DNA from: Rhizobium leguminosarum
GTDB taxonomy: Bacteria > Pseudomonadota > Alphaproteobacteria > Rhizobiales > Rhizobiaceae
DNA: 64,000 bases
Assembly (NCBI RefSeq): GCF_002953715.1
Contig: NZ_CP025013.1
Location: forward strand, 62,001 to 126,000
Direction: 5' to 3'
Below the pieces are notes generated by a model that had not been told where the DNA came from, searched no databases, and was given only the letters and a program-made list of their open reading frames with translations. Below, in pieces: positions 43,678-52,191 of the stretch. The position numbers and the translations under genes were made by a program. Every line of letters begins with the position of its first letter. Within the stretch, counting starts at the first letter, position 1.

Positions 43678-44610
43678 ATGCAGCTGACCCTTTCGCTCAA
43701 TACCAATCCGCTGGTGAACCGCTTCGCCGACCCAGACGACCTCATCGACACGGTGGCGCGTGATTTGCGGATCCGCGACCTCCAGCTGACCCACGAGTTC
43801 ATCAATCCGAGCTGGCAGGCGCCGGTCATCCGCCGCCTGACGCGCACGATGAGCGCTGCGCTGAAGCGCACGGGGGTGCGGGTCACTTCGGGCATGACCG
43901 GCCCCTATGGGCGTCTCAACCATTTCGGACATCCGGATGCCGATGTCCGCCGCTACTACATCGAATGGTTCAAGACCTTCGCCGATATCACCGCCGATCT
44001 CGGCGGCCACTCGGTCGGCACGCAATTTGCGATCTTCACCTATAAGGATTTCGACGATCCGGCCAGACGCGAGGAACTGATCAAAATCGCGATTGATTGT
44101 TGGGCCGATGTCGCCGAGCATGCGCGCGCCGCAGGCCTCTCCTACATGTTCTGGGAGCCGATGAGCATCGGTCGCGAGTTCGGCGAGACGATCGGCGCCT
44201 GCCTGTCACTGCAGGAGCGGCTGACATCGGCCGGCATGGCCATCCCGATGTGGATGATGGCCGACATCGATCATGGCGACATCACCTCCGCCAATCCCGA
44301 CGACTATGACCCCTATGCCTGGGCACGCGCCGTCCCGCCGGTATCGCCGATCATCCACATCAAGCAGAGCCTGATGGACAAGGGCGGGCACCGGCCCTTT
44401 ACCGCCGAATTCAACGCCAAGGGCCGCATACAGCCGGCACCTCTGCTGCAGGCGCTGGCCGAAGGTGGAGCAAAAGACAATGAAATCTGCCTGGAACTTT
44501 CCTTCAAGGAACGCGAGCCAAACGATCGCCAGGTCATCCCGCAGATCGCCGAAAGCGTCGCCTTCTGGGCGCCGCATATCGACACCGGCGTCGCTGACTT
44601 GAACATCTGA
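43678..44610 (+). CDS. eryC: L-3-tetrulose-4-phosphate racemase/isomerase
   Basis: 310 residues, AP-endonuclease-2-type TIM barrel: LTLSLNTNPLVNRFADPDDL, QFAIFTYKDFDDPARREEL, YMFWEPMSIGREFGETI, MWMMADIDHGDI and ELSFKEREPNDRQV. In Brucella, EryC converts L-3-tetrulose-4-phosphate (L-erythrulose phosphate) to D-3-tetrulose-4-phosphate. The Glu, Asp/His and Glu metal ligands are suggested by WEPMSIGRE, ADIDHGD and LELSFKE. RBS GAAGGATGCC. EryC precedes the operon regulator EryD by 70 bp. Confidence 0.9.
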   Translation: MQLTLSLNTNPLVNRFADPDDLIDTVARDLRIRDLQLTHEFINPSWQAPVIRRLTRTMSAALKRTGVRVTSGMTGPYGRLNHFGHPDADVRRYYIEWFKTFADITADLGGHSVGTQFAIFTYKDFDDPARREELIKIAIDCWADVAEHARAAGLSYMFWEPMSIGREFGETIGACLSLQERLTSAGMAIPMWMMADIDHGDITSANPDDYDPYAWARAVPPVSPIIHIKQSLMDKGGHRPFTAEFNAKGRIQPAPLLQALAEGGAKDNEICLELSFKEREPNDRQVIPQIAESVAFWAPHIDTGVADLNI

Positions 44611-44680
44611 GGCGGAGATCCTTAAAAGGCAGCACTGCGATACGGCGGAATCGCCGCATGACATTCGAAAGGGAGCCGTG

Positions 44681-45616
44681 ATGACGGACGCCGATGATAC
44701 GCTTGCCGTGCGTGCTGCCTGGCTTCATTATGCCGGTGGCCTGACGCAGTCCGACGTTGCTCGCCGCCTCGGCGTGCCGTCGGTAAAGGCCCATCGCCTG
44801 ATCGCAAGAGCGGTTGCCGACGGCGTCGTCAAAGTCACCATCGACGGGGATATCGTCGAATGCGTCGAGCTGGAGATGCGGCTTTCGGAACGGTTCGGGC
44901 TTCAATATTGCGAGGTCGCACCCGATCTCGGCGAGGAAGGCTTGCCGCTGCGCGCACTCGGCCATGCCGGCGCCGGTTATCTCAAGCGCGAGATCGAGCG
45001 CGGCGACAATACGGTCATCGGCCTTGGTCATGGCCGCACGCTTTCCGCCGCCGTCCAATATATGCCGAGGGTGAGCGCGAAGAACCTGCGCTTCGTCTCC
45101 TTGCTTGGCGGGCTGACACGAAACTACGGCGCCAATCCCTATGACGTGATGCATCGCATCGCCGAAAAGACCGGCGCCCATGCCTATGTCATGCCGGTTC
45201 CCTTTTTCGCCAATACCGGCGAGGACCGCGAAGTGCTGAAGGCGCAGCGTGCCGTCAAGGAGGTCTTCGATCTTGCCAATAATGCCGATCTGAAGCTCGT
45301 CGGCCTTGGCACTGTCGATGCCGAGGCGCAGCTGGTTTTGTCCGGCATGGTCGAATCCGGTGAAATCGACGACATTGCTGCGGCAGGCGGCGTCGGCGAA
45401 ATCCTCGGACACTTTTTCGACGCCGACGGCCACATCCTTGACACCGCGCTGACGGCGCGCACGCTCTCTGCGTCTTTCCCCAAGACCAAGAAAGAGCGGC
45501 TTGTGGCGTTGGCGGGCGGACAGTCGAAAGTGCCGGCTATCCGGGCAATTCTGAATAGCCGCCGTCTTTTCGGGCTGATCACCGACGAGCGAACCGCGCA
45601 GGCATTATTGAAGTAG
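44681..45616 (+). CDS. eryD: Erythritol operon repressor, SorC family
   Basis: 311 residues from ATG 44681 (a GTG three bases earlier is adjacent). N-terminal HTH with AWLHYAGGLTQSDVARRLGV and SVKAHRLIARAVADG, then the SorC sugar-binding domain (NTVIGLGHGRTLSAAV, LRFVSLLGGLTRN, LVGLGTVDAEAQLVLSG). In Brucella EryD represses the ery operon and is relieved by erythritol. It ends about 100 bp before eryR and probably recognises sites in the 40000-40340 and/or 45630-45700 region. Confidence 0.9.
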   Translation: MTDADDTLAVRAAWLHYAGGLTQSDVARRLGVPSVKAHRLIARAVADGVVKVTIDGDIVECVELEMRLSERFGLQYCEVAPDLGEEGLPLRALGHAGAGYLKREIERGDNTVIGLGHGRTLSAAVQYMPRVSAKNLRFVSLLGGLTRNYGANPYDVMHRIAEKTGAHAYVMPVPFFANTGEDREVLKAQRAVKEVFDLANNADLKLVGLGTVDAEAQLVLSGMVESGEIDDIAAAGGVGEILGHFFDADGHILDTALTARTLSASFPKTKKERLVALAGGQSKVPAIRAILNSRRLFGLITDERTAQALLK

Positions 45617-45630
45617 CGATCGAAAACAAC

Positions 45631-45700
45631 AACATTTGATCGCAAAATAACATAAATGATGTTGATTATCACGTATGCTCCGTTATCTTAACATCAAACG
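45631..45700. promoter_or_regulatory. AACAT-repeat control region before eryR-tpiB-rpiB
   Basis: AACATTTGATC (45631), AACATAAATGATGTT (45649-45663, AACAT/ATGTT arms) and AACATCAAACG (45690) lie in a short AT-rich gap before the eryR ATG. The same TAACAT/ATGTTA hexamer recurs in the 39758-40486 region. This looks like a regulator site (EryR or EryD). Recurrence is seen; the regulator is not established. Confidence 0.45.
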
Positions 45701-45715
45701 AGGGTGGAGAGCGGG

Positions 45716-46492
45716 ATGAGGCGGGAAGAGCGGCAACAGTTGATCGTCAACCTGCTCGTCGAAAACAAGACCGTCGATCTCGACGACCTTGCCGATCGCT
45801 TCACCGTGTCAAAGATGACGATCCATCGCGATCTCGACGATCTCGAGCAGGCTGGCGTCCTGCGCAAGGTTCGCGGCGGCGCGACCATTGACGCCGGAAC
45901 GCAGTTCGAAAGCGACTTCCGCATTCGCGAGCGCCAGGGCAACGAGGCCAAGCTGGCCATGGCGCAGACCGCGTTGGAACTGGTCGAGCCGGGGATGACG
46001 GTGATGGTAAACGATGGCTCGATGGCGGCCGTGCTCGGCGAAATGCTGCTGCAGAAGCGGCCGTTGACGTTGATCACCAACAATGCGGCGATCATGGAGC
46101 GGCTGAAAGGCGAAACCGGCATCACCCTGATCGCGCTTGGCGGCATCTATTCGGCGAAATTCAACGCCTATCTCGGCGTCGTTACCGAGGAGGCACTGTC
46201 GCGGCTGAGGGCCGACCTTGCCTTCATTTCCACGCCCGCCGTCAGCGGCAGGCTCGCCTATCATATGGACGACAATGTCGTGCGCGCCAAGCGGGCAATG
46301 ATCGCATCGTCGACCAGGACCTGTCTTCTGGTCAATCACCAGCGCATCGGCCACACCGCCCTGCATGTCATGGCGGATCTGGCCGACTTCGACGCCGTTA
46401 TCACCGACAGCGCACCCGATGCTGCTGTCCTGGAGGAATTCGAGCAGGCGGGCATTACGCTCACCATTGCATCAACGCAGGATCCGACATGA
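45716..46492 (+). CDS. eryR: DeoR-family regulator of the erythritol locus
   Basis: 258 residues from ATG 45716 (GGAGAG upstream; a GTG at 45704 is an alternative). DeoR HTH (REERQQLIVNLLVENKTVDL, FTVSKMTIHRDLDDLEQAGV) and DeoRC sensor (LEPGMTVM-like VEPGMTVMVNDGSMA, LITNNAAIMERL, LIALGGIYSAKFNAYLG). It overlaps tpiB by 4 bp (ATGA), so it is coexpressed with tpiB and rpiB. Corresponds to the DeoR of the R. leguminosarum ery locus. Confidence 0.88.
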   Translation: MRREERQQLIVNLLVENKTVDLDDLADRFTVSKMTIHRDLDDLEQAGVLRKVRGGATIDAGTQFESDFRIRERQGNEAKLAMAQTALELVEPGMTVMVNDGSMAAVLGEMLLQKRPLTLITNNAAIMERLKGETGITLIALGGIYSAKFNAYLGVVTEEALSRLRADLAFISTPAVSGRLAYHMDDNVVRAKRAMIASSTRTCLLVNHQRIGHTALHVMADLADFDAVITDSAPDAAVLEEFEQAGITLTIASTQDPT

Positions 46493-47259
46493 CCGAAAAG
46501 CCGCGTTTCTGGATTGGCACCAGCTGGAAGATGAACAAGACGCTTGCTGAAGCCGAGCATTTCGCACGCGGCCTCGAAGCCGCCGATGCCGCGCGCGACC
46601 CGCGCATCCAGCGCTTCGTGATTCCGCCCTTCACGGCGGTGCGCGAGGTCAAGGCGATGCTTGCCAAGACCTCGGTGAAGGTCGGCGCGCAGAACATGCA
46701 TTGGGCCGACCAGGGCGCCTGGACCGGCGAAGTCTCGCCGGTGATGCTGAAGGATTGCAATCTCGATCTCGTCGAGCTCGGCCATTCCGAGCGGCGCGAA
46801 CACTTTGGAGAGACCGACGAGACAGTGGGTCTGAAGACCGGAGCGGCGGTTCGCCACGGTCTCATCCCGCTGATCTGCATTGGCGAGACGCTTTCCGACC
46901 GCGAAAGCGGAAAGGCCGCCGACATCCTCGCGACCCAGGTGCGCGGCGCGCTTTCGAAACTTTCGGACGCCCAAAAGGCTGCCGAAATCCTGCTGGCCTA
47001 CGAGCCGGTCTGGGCGATCGGCGAGAAGGGCATCCCGGCGACCGCGGATTATGCGGATGCCCGCCAGTCTGAAATCATCGCCGTTGCCGAAGCTGTGCTG
47101 GGCCGGAAGATCCCCTGCCTTTATGGCGGGTCGGTCAACCCACAGAACTGCGAAGAACTGATCTCGAGCCCGCATATCGACGGGCTCTTCATCGGCCGTT
47201 CGGCCTGGAATGTCGAAGGTTACCTCGACATCCTGGCCAGATGCGCCGCCAAACTCTGA
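46489..47259 (+). CDS. tpiB: Triose-phosphate isomerase homologue for tetrulose phosphate
   Basis: 256 residues with all TIM catalytic positions: Lys14 (TSWKMNK), His99 (ELGHSERR) and Glu172 (AYEPVWAIG), plus the phosphate loop YGGSVNPQN. In Brucella the equivalent (EryH) isomerises L-3-tetrulose-4-phosphate to D-erythrulose-4-phosphate. It is separated from eryR by -4 bp and from rpiB by 11 bp. The housekeeping TIM would be elsewhere. Confidence 0.9.
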   Translation: MTEKPRFWIGTSWKMNKTLAEAEHFARGLEAADAARDPRIQRFVIPPFTAVREVKAMLAKTSVKVGAQNMHWADQGAWTGEVSPVMLKDCNLDLVELGHSERREHFGETDETVGLKTGAAVRHGLIPLICIGETLSDRESGKAADILATQVRGALSKLSDAQKAAEILLAYEPVWAIGEKGIPATADYADARQSEIIAVAEAVLGRKIPCLYGGSVNPQNCEELISSPHIDGLFIGRSAWNVEGYLDILARCAAKL

Positions 47260-47270
47260 GGAGAAAGACA

Positions 47271-47726
47271 ATGAAACTTGCCATTGCAGGAGACAGCGCC
47301 GGCGAAGGCCTCGCTAAGGTTCTGGCCGACCATCTGAAGGACCGCTTCGATGTGTACGAAGTCTCGCGCACGAGCGCCGGTGCCGATCCTTTCTACGCGA
47401 ACCTCTCGGACCGCGTTGCCTCAGGCGTCATCAACGGTACCTACGACAAGGCGATCCTCGTTTGCGGCACCGGCATCGGCGTCTGCATCTCGGCCAACAA
47501 GGTTCCGGGTATCCGCGCCGCCCTGACGCACGACACCTATTCTGCCGAGCGTGCCGCGCTTTCCAACAATGCGCAGATCATCACCATGGGAGCCCGCGTC
47601 ATCGGAACCGAGCTGGCAAAGTCGATCGCTGATGCGTTTCTTGCCCAGACCTTCGACGAGAACGGCCGTTCTGCCGGTAACGTCAAGGCCATGGACGATC
47701 TCGACGCGAAGTACAGCGCCCGTTGA
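47271..47726 (+). CDS. rpiB: RpiB-type ribose/tetrulose-phosphate isomerase
   Basis: 151 residues, RpiB/LacAB fold: KLAIAGDSAGEGLAKVLADH, VCGTGIGVCISANKVPGIRA with the catalytic Cys, and HDTYSAERAALSNNAQIITM. In the Brucella scheme (EryI) it converts D-3-tetrulose-4-phosphate to D-erythrose-4-phosphate, feeding the pentose phosphate pathway. RBS GGAGAAAGAC. Last gene of eryR-tpiB-rpiB; no clear terminator follows. Confidence 0.9.
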   Translation: MKLAIAGDSAGEGLAKVLADHLKDRFDVYEVSRTSAGADPFYANLSDRVASGVINGTYDKAILVCGTGIGVCISANKVPGIRAALTHDTYSAERAALSNNAQIITMGARVIGTELAKSIADAFLAQTFDENGRSAGNVKAMDDLDAKYSAR

Positions 47727-47960
47727 GGAATGCTGAGGGTGATGCCGGGCCGGAGTGTGTTCGATGCCACAGAGGCCGCACCGGGACGACCAACGCGACG
47801 ACTGCTCGGCCCAATCCAGTTCCGGCAGCGATGTCGGGACTTGGAATACGGGAGGCATCGACGCGTTAAGTCCTTGAATTGAGATTCGTTTCGAGTCGGA
47901 ACAATCAGCCGAGTGATTTGGTTGAGTCGCGTTGTTGCCATCGACGCGAAGAAGAAGCAG

Positions 47961-49064
47961 ATGAAAAAGCCGAGCAGGGCACCCGGGGAGGTGTTAGACC
48001 TGATCATGAAGCACCCGCGCCGCCCAATTCTGCCCTTGCTTGGCGAGTCACACTCGAAGCTGCAGTCTCGTCCGATCCGCAAGCGCGATCCTGACCAGCC
48101 CAGTCTGCCCTTCGATCCAATGCCGCTGCGCGTCGAGCCCTGCCTCGCGCTGCTGAAGCCGACCGTGCCTGTGGGGCCGGACTGGCTCTACGAGGTGAAG
48201 TGGGACGGCTACCGATTGGCAATCCACATCGAGCCGAAGGGCGTGCGGGTGATCACCCGCGGCGGCCATGACTGGACCCACCGCTTCCCCGCCATCGTCG
48301 CGGCAGCAAAAGAGCTTGGAGTAACCACTGCCATTCTCGATGGCGAGGCGGTTGTGCTCGACGATCATGGCCGGTCGCATTTTGGCGCCCTTCAGCGTTC
48401 GCTCGGCGGGCGGGGAGGCAAGCGAGTGTCGACCGAGTCGATCCTCGTCGTCTTCGATCTTCTCTATCTCGACGGGCACGATCTCACTGGCACAGAGCTT
48501 GACGTGCGCCGGCACCTCCTTAGGGACCTGATACCGGAAGACGGCGATCAGGCGATCCGCATTTCCGCAGAGATAGAACTGCCGGCCGAAGACCTTCTCG
48601 AGCACGCCTGCCATCGTCATCTGGAAGGCATCATCGCCAAGCATCGCGACCGGCCCTACCGCAGTGGCCGCACGGGCGACTGGCTGAAAATAAAATGCGT
48701 CCAGAGCGAGAGCTTCATGATCGTCGGCTATGAGCAGTCGGCATCCGCCCGTGGTGGCATCGGCAGCCTGCTGCTGGCCGGCAGACAAGGCTTCGACTGG
48801 GTTAACGTTGGGTCGGTCGGGACTGGTTTCGGTGCCAGGGATGCTGAAGACCTGAAAAGGGCGCTCGACCGTTTGAAGACGAGCCGGTCGGCCGTTCCCC
48901 TGAAGGGCAAACACCTCGTCTTCGTACAACCGACGCTGATCGCCGAAATCGAGTTTCGCGGCTGGACGGATGACGGCAATCTCCGTCATGCCTCCTACAA
49001 GGGACTGCGCGAGGTTCAGGACAATGCCGCTGTTTTCGACATGAAGGGCATCTTGGGCCGTTGA
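47961..49064 (+). CDS. Stand-alone ATP-dependent DNA ligase (LigC/LigD-ligase domain)
   Basis: About 367 residues. Adenylation motif I YEVKWDGYRL (Lys ~79), RITRGG-like VITRGGHDWT, LDGEAVVLD, FDLLYLDG, EGIIAKHRDRPYRSGRTGDW (motif IV/V) and OB-fold VGSVGTGF. It seals nicks with ATP and probably works with Ku in end joining or base-excision repair. It has no PE or POL domain, unlike the LigD at 60747. Start chosen at ATG 47961; a GTG at 47913 is in frame with no better RBS. No ku gene is visible in the window. Confidence 0.87.
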   Translation: MKKPSRAPGEVLDLIMKHPRRPILPLLGESHSKLQSRPIRKRDPDQPSLPFDPMPLRVEPCLALLKPTVPVGPDWLYEVKWDGYRLAIHIEPKGVRVITRGGHDWTHRFPAIVAAAKELGVTTAILDGEAVVLDDHGRSHFGALQRSLGGRGGKRVSTESILVVFDLLYLDGHDLTGTELDVRRHLLRDLIPEDGDQAIRISAEIELPAEDLLEHACHRHLEGIIAKHRDRPYRSGRTGDWLKIKCVQSESFMIVGYEQSASARGGIGSLLLAGRQGFDWVNVGSVGTGFGARDAEDLKRALDRLKTSRSAVPLKGKHLVFVQPTLIAEIEFRGWTDDGNLRHASYKGLREVQDNAAVFDMKGILGR

Positions 49065-49283
49065 GGACCACGATTTGTCATCCTGGACCGCAGTGCCTGG
49101 GCGGTCTGGCTGGATCCGGCCGTCTCTGCGAGGTCGCTGATCGGTCTCTGCCGCCGGCACGCTGGCGATCGAGCAGGTCGGCTAAGTCGCCGTGTCGTAA
49201 AACAAGATAAATGGTCGACGAAGCAGCAGACATCACGTATGCCGCTCATATGTCGCTCCGACAGGCAATAGAAAGTGACAACG

Positions 49284-49517
49284 ATGACAAACCCGCCCCG
49301 ACGACCTGTCAATCCAATGGATGCCGCCGAAGCGTTGTTCAAACCCGCAAAGAAGAAGCTGGAACCAGCTGTCGAGCGGCCGGCGCTGCCGAATACCAAG
49401 GAGCTTGTTTCGCTCAAGATCGACAGCGATGTGCTGGCCTTTTTCCAGGAAGATGGCGCTGGCTGGCAGGATCGGATCAATGATGTATTGCGGGCCGCGA
49501 TGAAGAACAGGGTCTGA
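49284..49517 (+). CDS. BrnA-like antitoxin family protein, apparently orphan
   Basis: 77 residues. The C-terminal half VSLKIDSDVLAFFQEDGAGW, then QDRINDVLRAAMKN, matches the ribbon-helix-helix-like core of BrnA antitoxins (type 'DADVLAWFKAQGKGYQTRIN'). The N-terminus is basic and Pro-rich. No BrnT-type ribonuclease toxin is found within 2 kb, so it may be an orphan antitoxin or regulator. GTG 49275 is an alternative start. Confidence 0.72.
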   Translation: MTNPPRRPVNPMDAAEALFKPAKKKLEPAVERPALPNTKELVSLKIDSDVLAFFQEDGAGWQDRINDVLRAAMKNRV

Positions 49518-49742
49518 CCCTGTTGCACCCGAGCCGCGCCGCCGGCCGAGGTGTGGTCAGCTTTACCTATCCAAATATACTGTTTGAAAGCAATTCGCAG
49601 CCAATCCTACGCAACGGTTCGAGCCGCGGATCGGCACTCCGCATGCCAGGCCTTAGAGGCGCTCGCAAATGATCGTGTTGATCGACAGGCTGGATTTCCT
49701 CGTCTTCCTGGCGCCTATCCATCGCTACGGGTGGCCGCTGTG

Positions 49743-50138
49743 ATGCCGAATGCACTGCACCGGCTTCTCCGCAGCGGCGTTGTCCATGTTCTCTTCGCCT
49801 TTTTGGCAATGGGCAGCTGGGCGGTTTTCGCCAATCGCGCACACGCCATGCCATTGCCGCTCTATGCCGGCCTTGTGCAGGGTACGATATCCGCCTGCCT
49901 GACGCTTTTCCTGAAATCTGTGATCCACTGGCTTTCAAAACGCTTCGTCGGATCGGTACGATTTTGGGCGCCGCCTCTCATTGCTTGTCTCGGCTCAGCC
50001 AGCATTCTCGTGGCGATCCATGCGGCGACCGGCACACCGGAAATACTCAAGACCATCGCATTTCCGCTGCTCGTATCGACGAGCTACGCGGCAATTTACA
50101 ATTATTCGATCTCGGCAAGACGAGGTTTCGATACATGA
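49743..50138 (+). CDS. Small membrane protein of unknown function
   Basis: 131 residues from ATG 49743. Three to four hydrophobic segments: HVLFAFLAMGSWAVFANRAH, LVQGTISACLTLFLKSVIHW, FWAPPLIACLGSASILVAIH and TIAFPLLVSTSYAAIYNYSI. No family recognised. No close neighbours on the same strand. No clear RBS, so the exact start is uncertain. Confidence 0.55.
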   Translation: MPNALHRLLRSGVVHVLFAFLAMGSWAVFANRAHAMPLPLYAGLVQGTISACLTLFLKSVIHWLSKRFVGSVRFWAPPLIACLGSASILVAIHAATGTPEILKTIAFPLLVSTSYAAIYNYSISARRGFDT

Positions 50139-50251
50139 TGGGACGGCCGCTGATCCCATCTAAGCTGCGGACACGCCTATCATTGCTACTGCGCACCGGT
50201 AACACCCAGTCGCAGCTGCTGCGGGAAGCAAGGGCGTGCCCGCGGTAGGTG

Positions 50252-51151
50252 TCACTCCTTCACCGCCCCGGTCATCGATGAGACGTAGTAGTCCACGAAG
50301 AACGAGTAGAGGATGACCACCGGGAGCGAGCCGAACAGCGCGCCTGCCATGAGTGCTCCCCATTCAAAGACATCGCCGCGCACCAGTTCGGTCAGCACGC
50401 CGACCGGAATGGTTTTGTTTTCCGACGACTGGATGAAAGTCAGCGCATAGATGAATTCGTTCCAGGACAGCGTGAAGGCGAAGATGCCGGCTGAGATCAG
50501 CCCTGGCACCGCGAGCGGCAGGATGATCTTGGTGAGAATCTGCCATCTGTTGGCGCCATCCACCAGCGCGCTTTCCTCCAGCTCGAATGGGATCGAGCGG
50601 AAGTAGCCCATCAGCAGCCAGGTGCAGAAGGGAATGAGGAAGGTCGGGTAGGTGAAGATCAGCGCCAGCCGCGAGTCGTAGATCCCGAGCTTGAAAACAA
50701 TGAAGGCAAGCGGGATGAAGAGGATCGACGGCGGTACGAGATAGGCGAGGAAGATCACCAGGCCGACTGAACGCGAGCCGGTGAAGCGGACGCGCTCGAT
50801 GGCATAGGCGCCGAAGACCGAGGCTACCAGCGAGAGAAAGGTGGAGCAGACCGCAACCAACATCGTGTTCCACAGCCAGCCCGGATAGGACGTCTCGAAA
50901 AACAGATATTTGATGTGATCGAGCGTTGGCCCGACCACCCAGAAGGGGCTGTAGTTGTTATAGTCGGTCAGCTGATCGTTCGGCTTCACCGCGGTGATCG
51001 CCATCCAGTAGAACGGGAAGAGCAGCACGACGACGAAGACGGCCATCGGCAGGTAGAGCATCACGATCCGCCGCGGCAGGCGGTTCAGATAGCTCATGCC
51101 TTCGGCATTGTCGGTCACGACCTGATCGGCGGCGTTTGAATTTATCGACAT
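50252..51151 (-). CDS. CUT1-type sugar ABC permease (MalG-like)
   Basis: 299 residues from ATG 51151, which has GGGAGAG 8 bp upstream; a longer frame would overlap the other permease gene. Six hydrophobic segments and the EAA loop FELEESALVDGANRWQILTK near residue 210. It partners with the 51175 permease. It ends the gntR-denD-ugpC-binding protein-permease-permease operon on the minus strand. Confidence 0.9.
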   Translation of the reverse strand: MSINSNAADQVVTDNAEGMSYLNRLPRRIVMLYLPMAVFVVVLLFPFYWMAITAVKPNDQLTDYNNYSPFWVVGPTLDHIKYLFFETSYPGWLWNTMLVAVCSTFLSLVASVFGAYAIERVRFTGSRSVGLVIFLAYLVPPSILFIPLAFIVFKLGIYDSRLALIFTYPTFLIPFCTWLLMGYFRSIPFELEESALVDGANRWQILTKIILPLAVPGLISAGIFAFTLSWNEFIYALTFIQSSENKTIPVGVLTELVRGDVFEWGALMAGALFGSLPVVILYSFFVDYYVSSMTGAVKE

Positions 51152-51174
51152 CGTCACTCTCCCTAACCCTGGCC

Positions 51175-52107
51175 TTAATCCTGGCCGCCCTGTTGCCATT
51201 TGCGCCGTTGCAGGCCGAAGAAGCTGAACATGATGGCGCCGAGCAGGAAGGGCACCATGGCGACTGCGATGGCCGCACCTTCACCGAGCTGACCGCCGGG
51301 AATGCCGCGCTGGAAGGATAGCGTCGCCATCAGATGCGTCGCGTTGACCGGTCCGCCCTTGGTCAGCACGTAGATGAGCTGGAAGTCGGTAAAGGTGAAA
51401 AGCACCGAGAAGGTCATCACCACGGCGATGATCGGCGTCAACATCGGCAGCGTCACATAGCGGAAACGTTGCCAGCTCGTGGCGCCGTCGAGCGAGGCGG
51501 CCTCCTGCAGCGACGCCGGAATGGTCTGCAGGCCCGCAAGCAGCGAGATCGCCACGAAGGGAATGCCGCGCCAGACATTGGCGACGATGACGGATATGCG
51601 CGCATTTATGGGATCGCCGAGGAAGTTGATCGGTCCGCTGATCAGCCCCAGCTTCATCAGCGACCAGGAGATGATCGAAAATTGGGAATCATAGATCCAC
51701 CAGAAGGCCAGCGCCGAAAGCACCGTCGGCACGACCCAGGGAAGCAGCACGATTGCCCGGAAAAAGGATTTGAACGGCAGGTGCTGGTTGAGCAGCATCG
51801 CCAGCCAGAGGCCGAGCGCGAATTTCAATACCGAGGCAACGGAGGTATAGAGAATGGTGTTGAAGACCGATAGCCAGAAGACGCTGTCGTCCATCAGGAA
51901 CTGGTAGTTCTCAAGCCCGATGAAGATGCCGTCGCGGCCGATCCTCGTATCGGTGAAGCCGAGCCAGACGCCGAGCCCCAGCGGATAGGTGAGAAAGCAG
52001 ACGAGGAACACGGCCGCCGGCAGCATGAACAGGAAGCCGAGCACATTGTTGTTCTGCAGGAGCGAAGAGATCGGCCCACGCCTGTCCTCCGAATTCACCA
52101 TCGACAT
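51175..52107 (-). CDS. CUT1-type sugar ABC permease (MalF-like)
   Basis: 310 residues. FLFMLPAAVFLVCFLTYPLG is the first transmembrane helix and the EAA loop reads PASLQEAASLDGATSWQRFR near residue 205. MalF/UgpA-like. It lies 84 bp downstream of the binding-protein gene and 23 bp before the second permease start. GGGAG lies 8 bp before the ATG. Together with the 50252 gene it forms the membrane part of the importer. Confidence 0.9.
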   Translation of the reverse strand: MSMVNSEDRRGPISSLLQNNNVLGFLFMLPAAVFLVCFLTYPLGLGVWLGFTDTRIGRDGIFIGLENYQFLMDDSVFWLSVFNTILYTSVASVLKFALGLWLAMLLNQHLPFKSFFRAIVLLPWVVPTVLSALAFWWIYDSQFSIISWSLMKLGLISGPINFLGDPINARISVIVANVWRGIPFVAISLLAGLQTIPASLQEAASLDGATSWQRFRYVTLPMLTPIIAVVMTFSVLFTFTDFQLIYVLTKGGPVNATHLMATLSFQRGIPGGQLGEGAAIAVAMVPFLLGAIMFSFFGLQRRKWQQGGQD

Positions 52108-52191
52108 TGCCTATCTCCCAGATTGCGTTTGAACTCGCGGAGGACTTGCGGCATGCCGAGGGCCGGCACGCCGCTTGTTTTGAGGCGTGGC

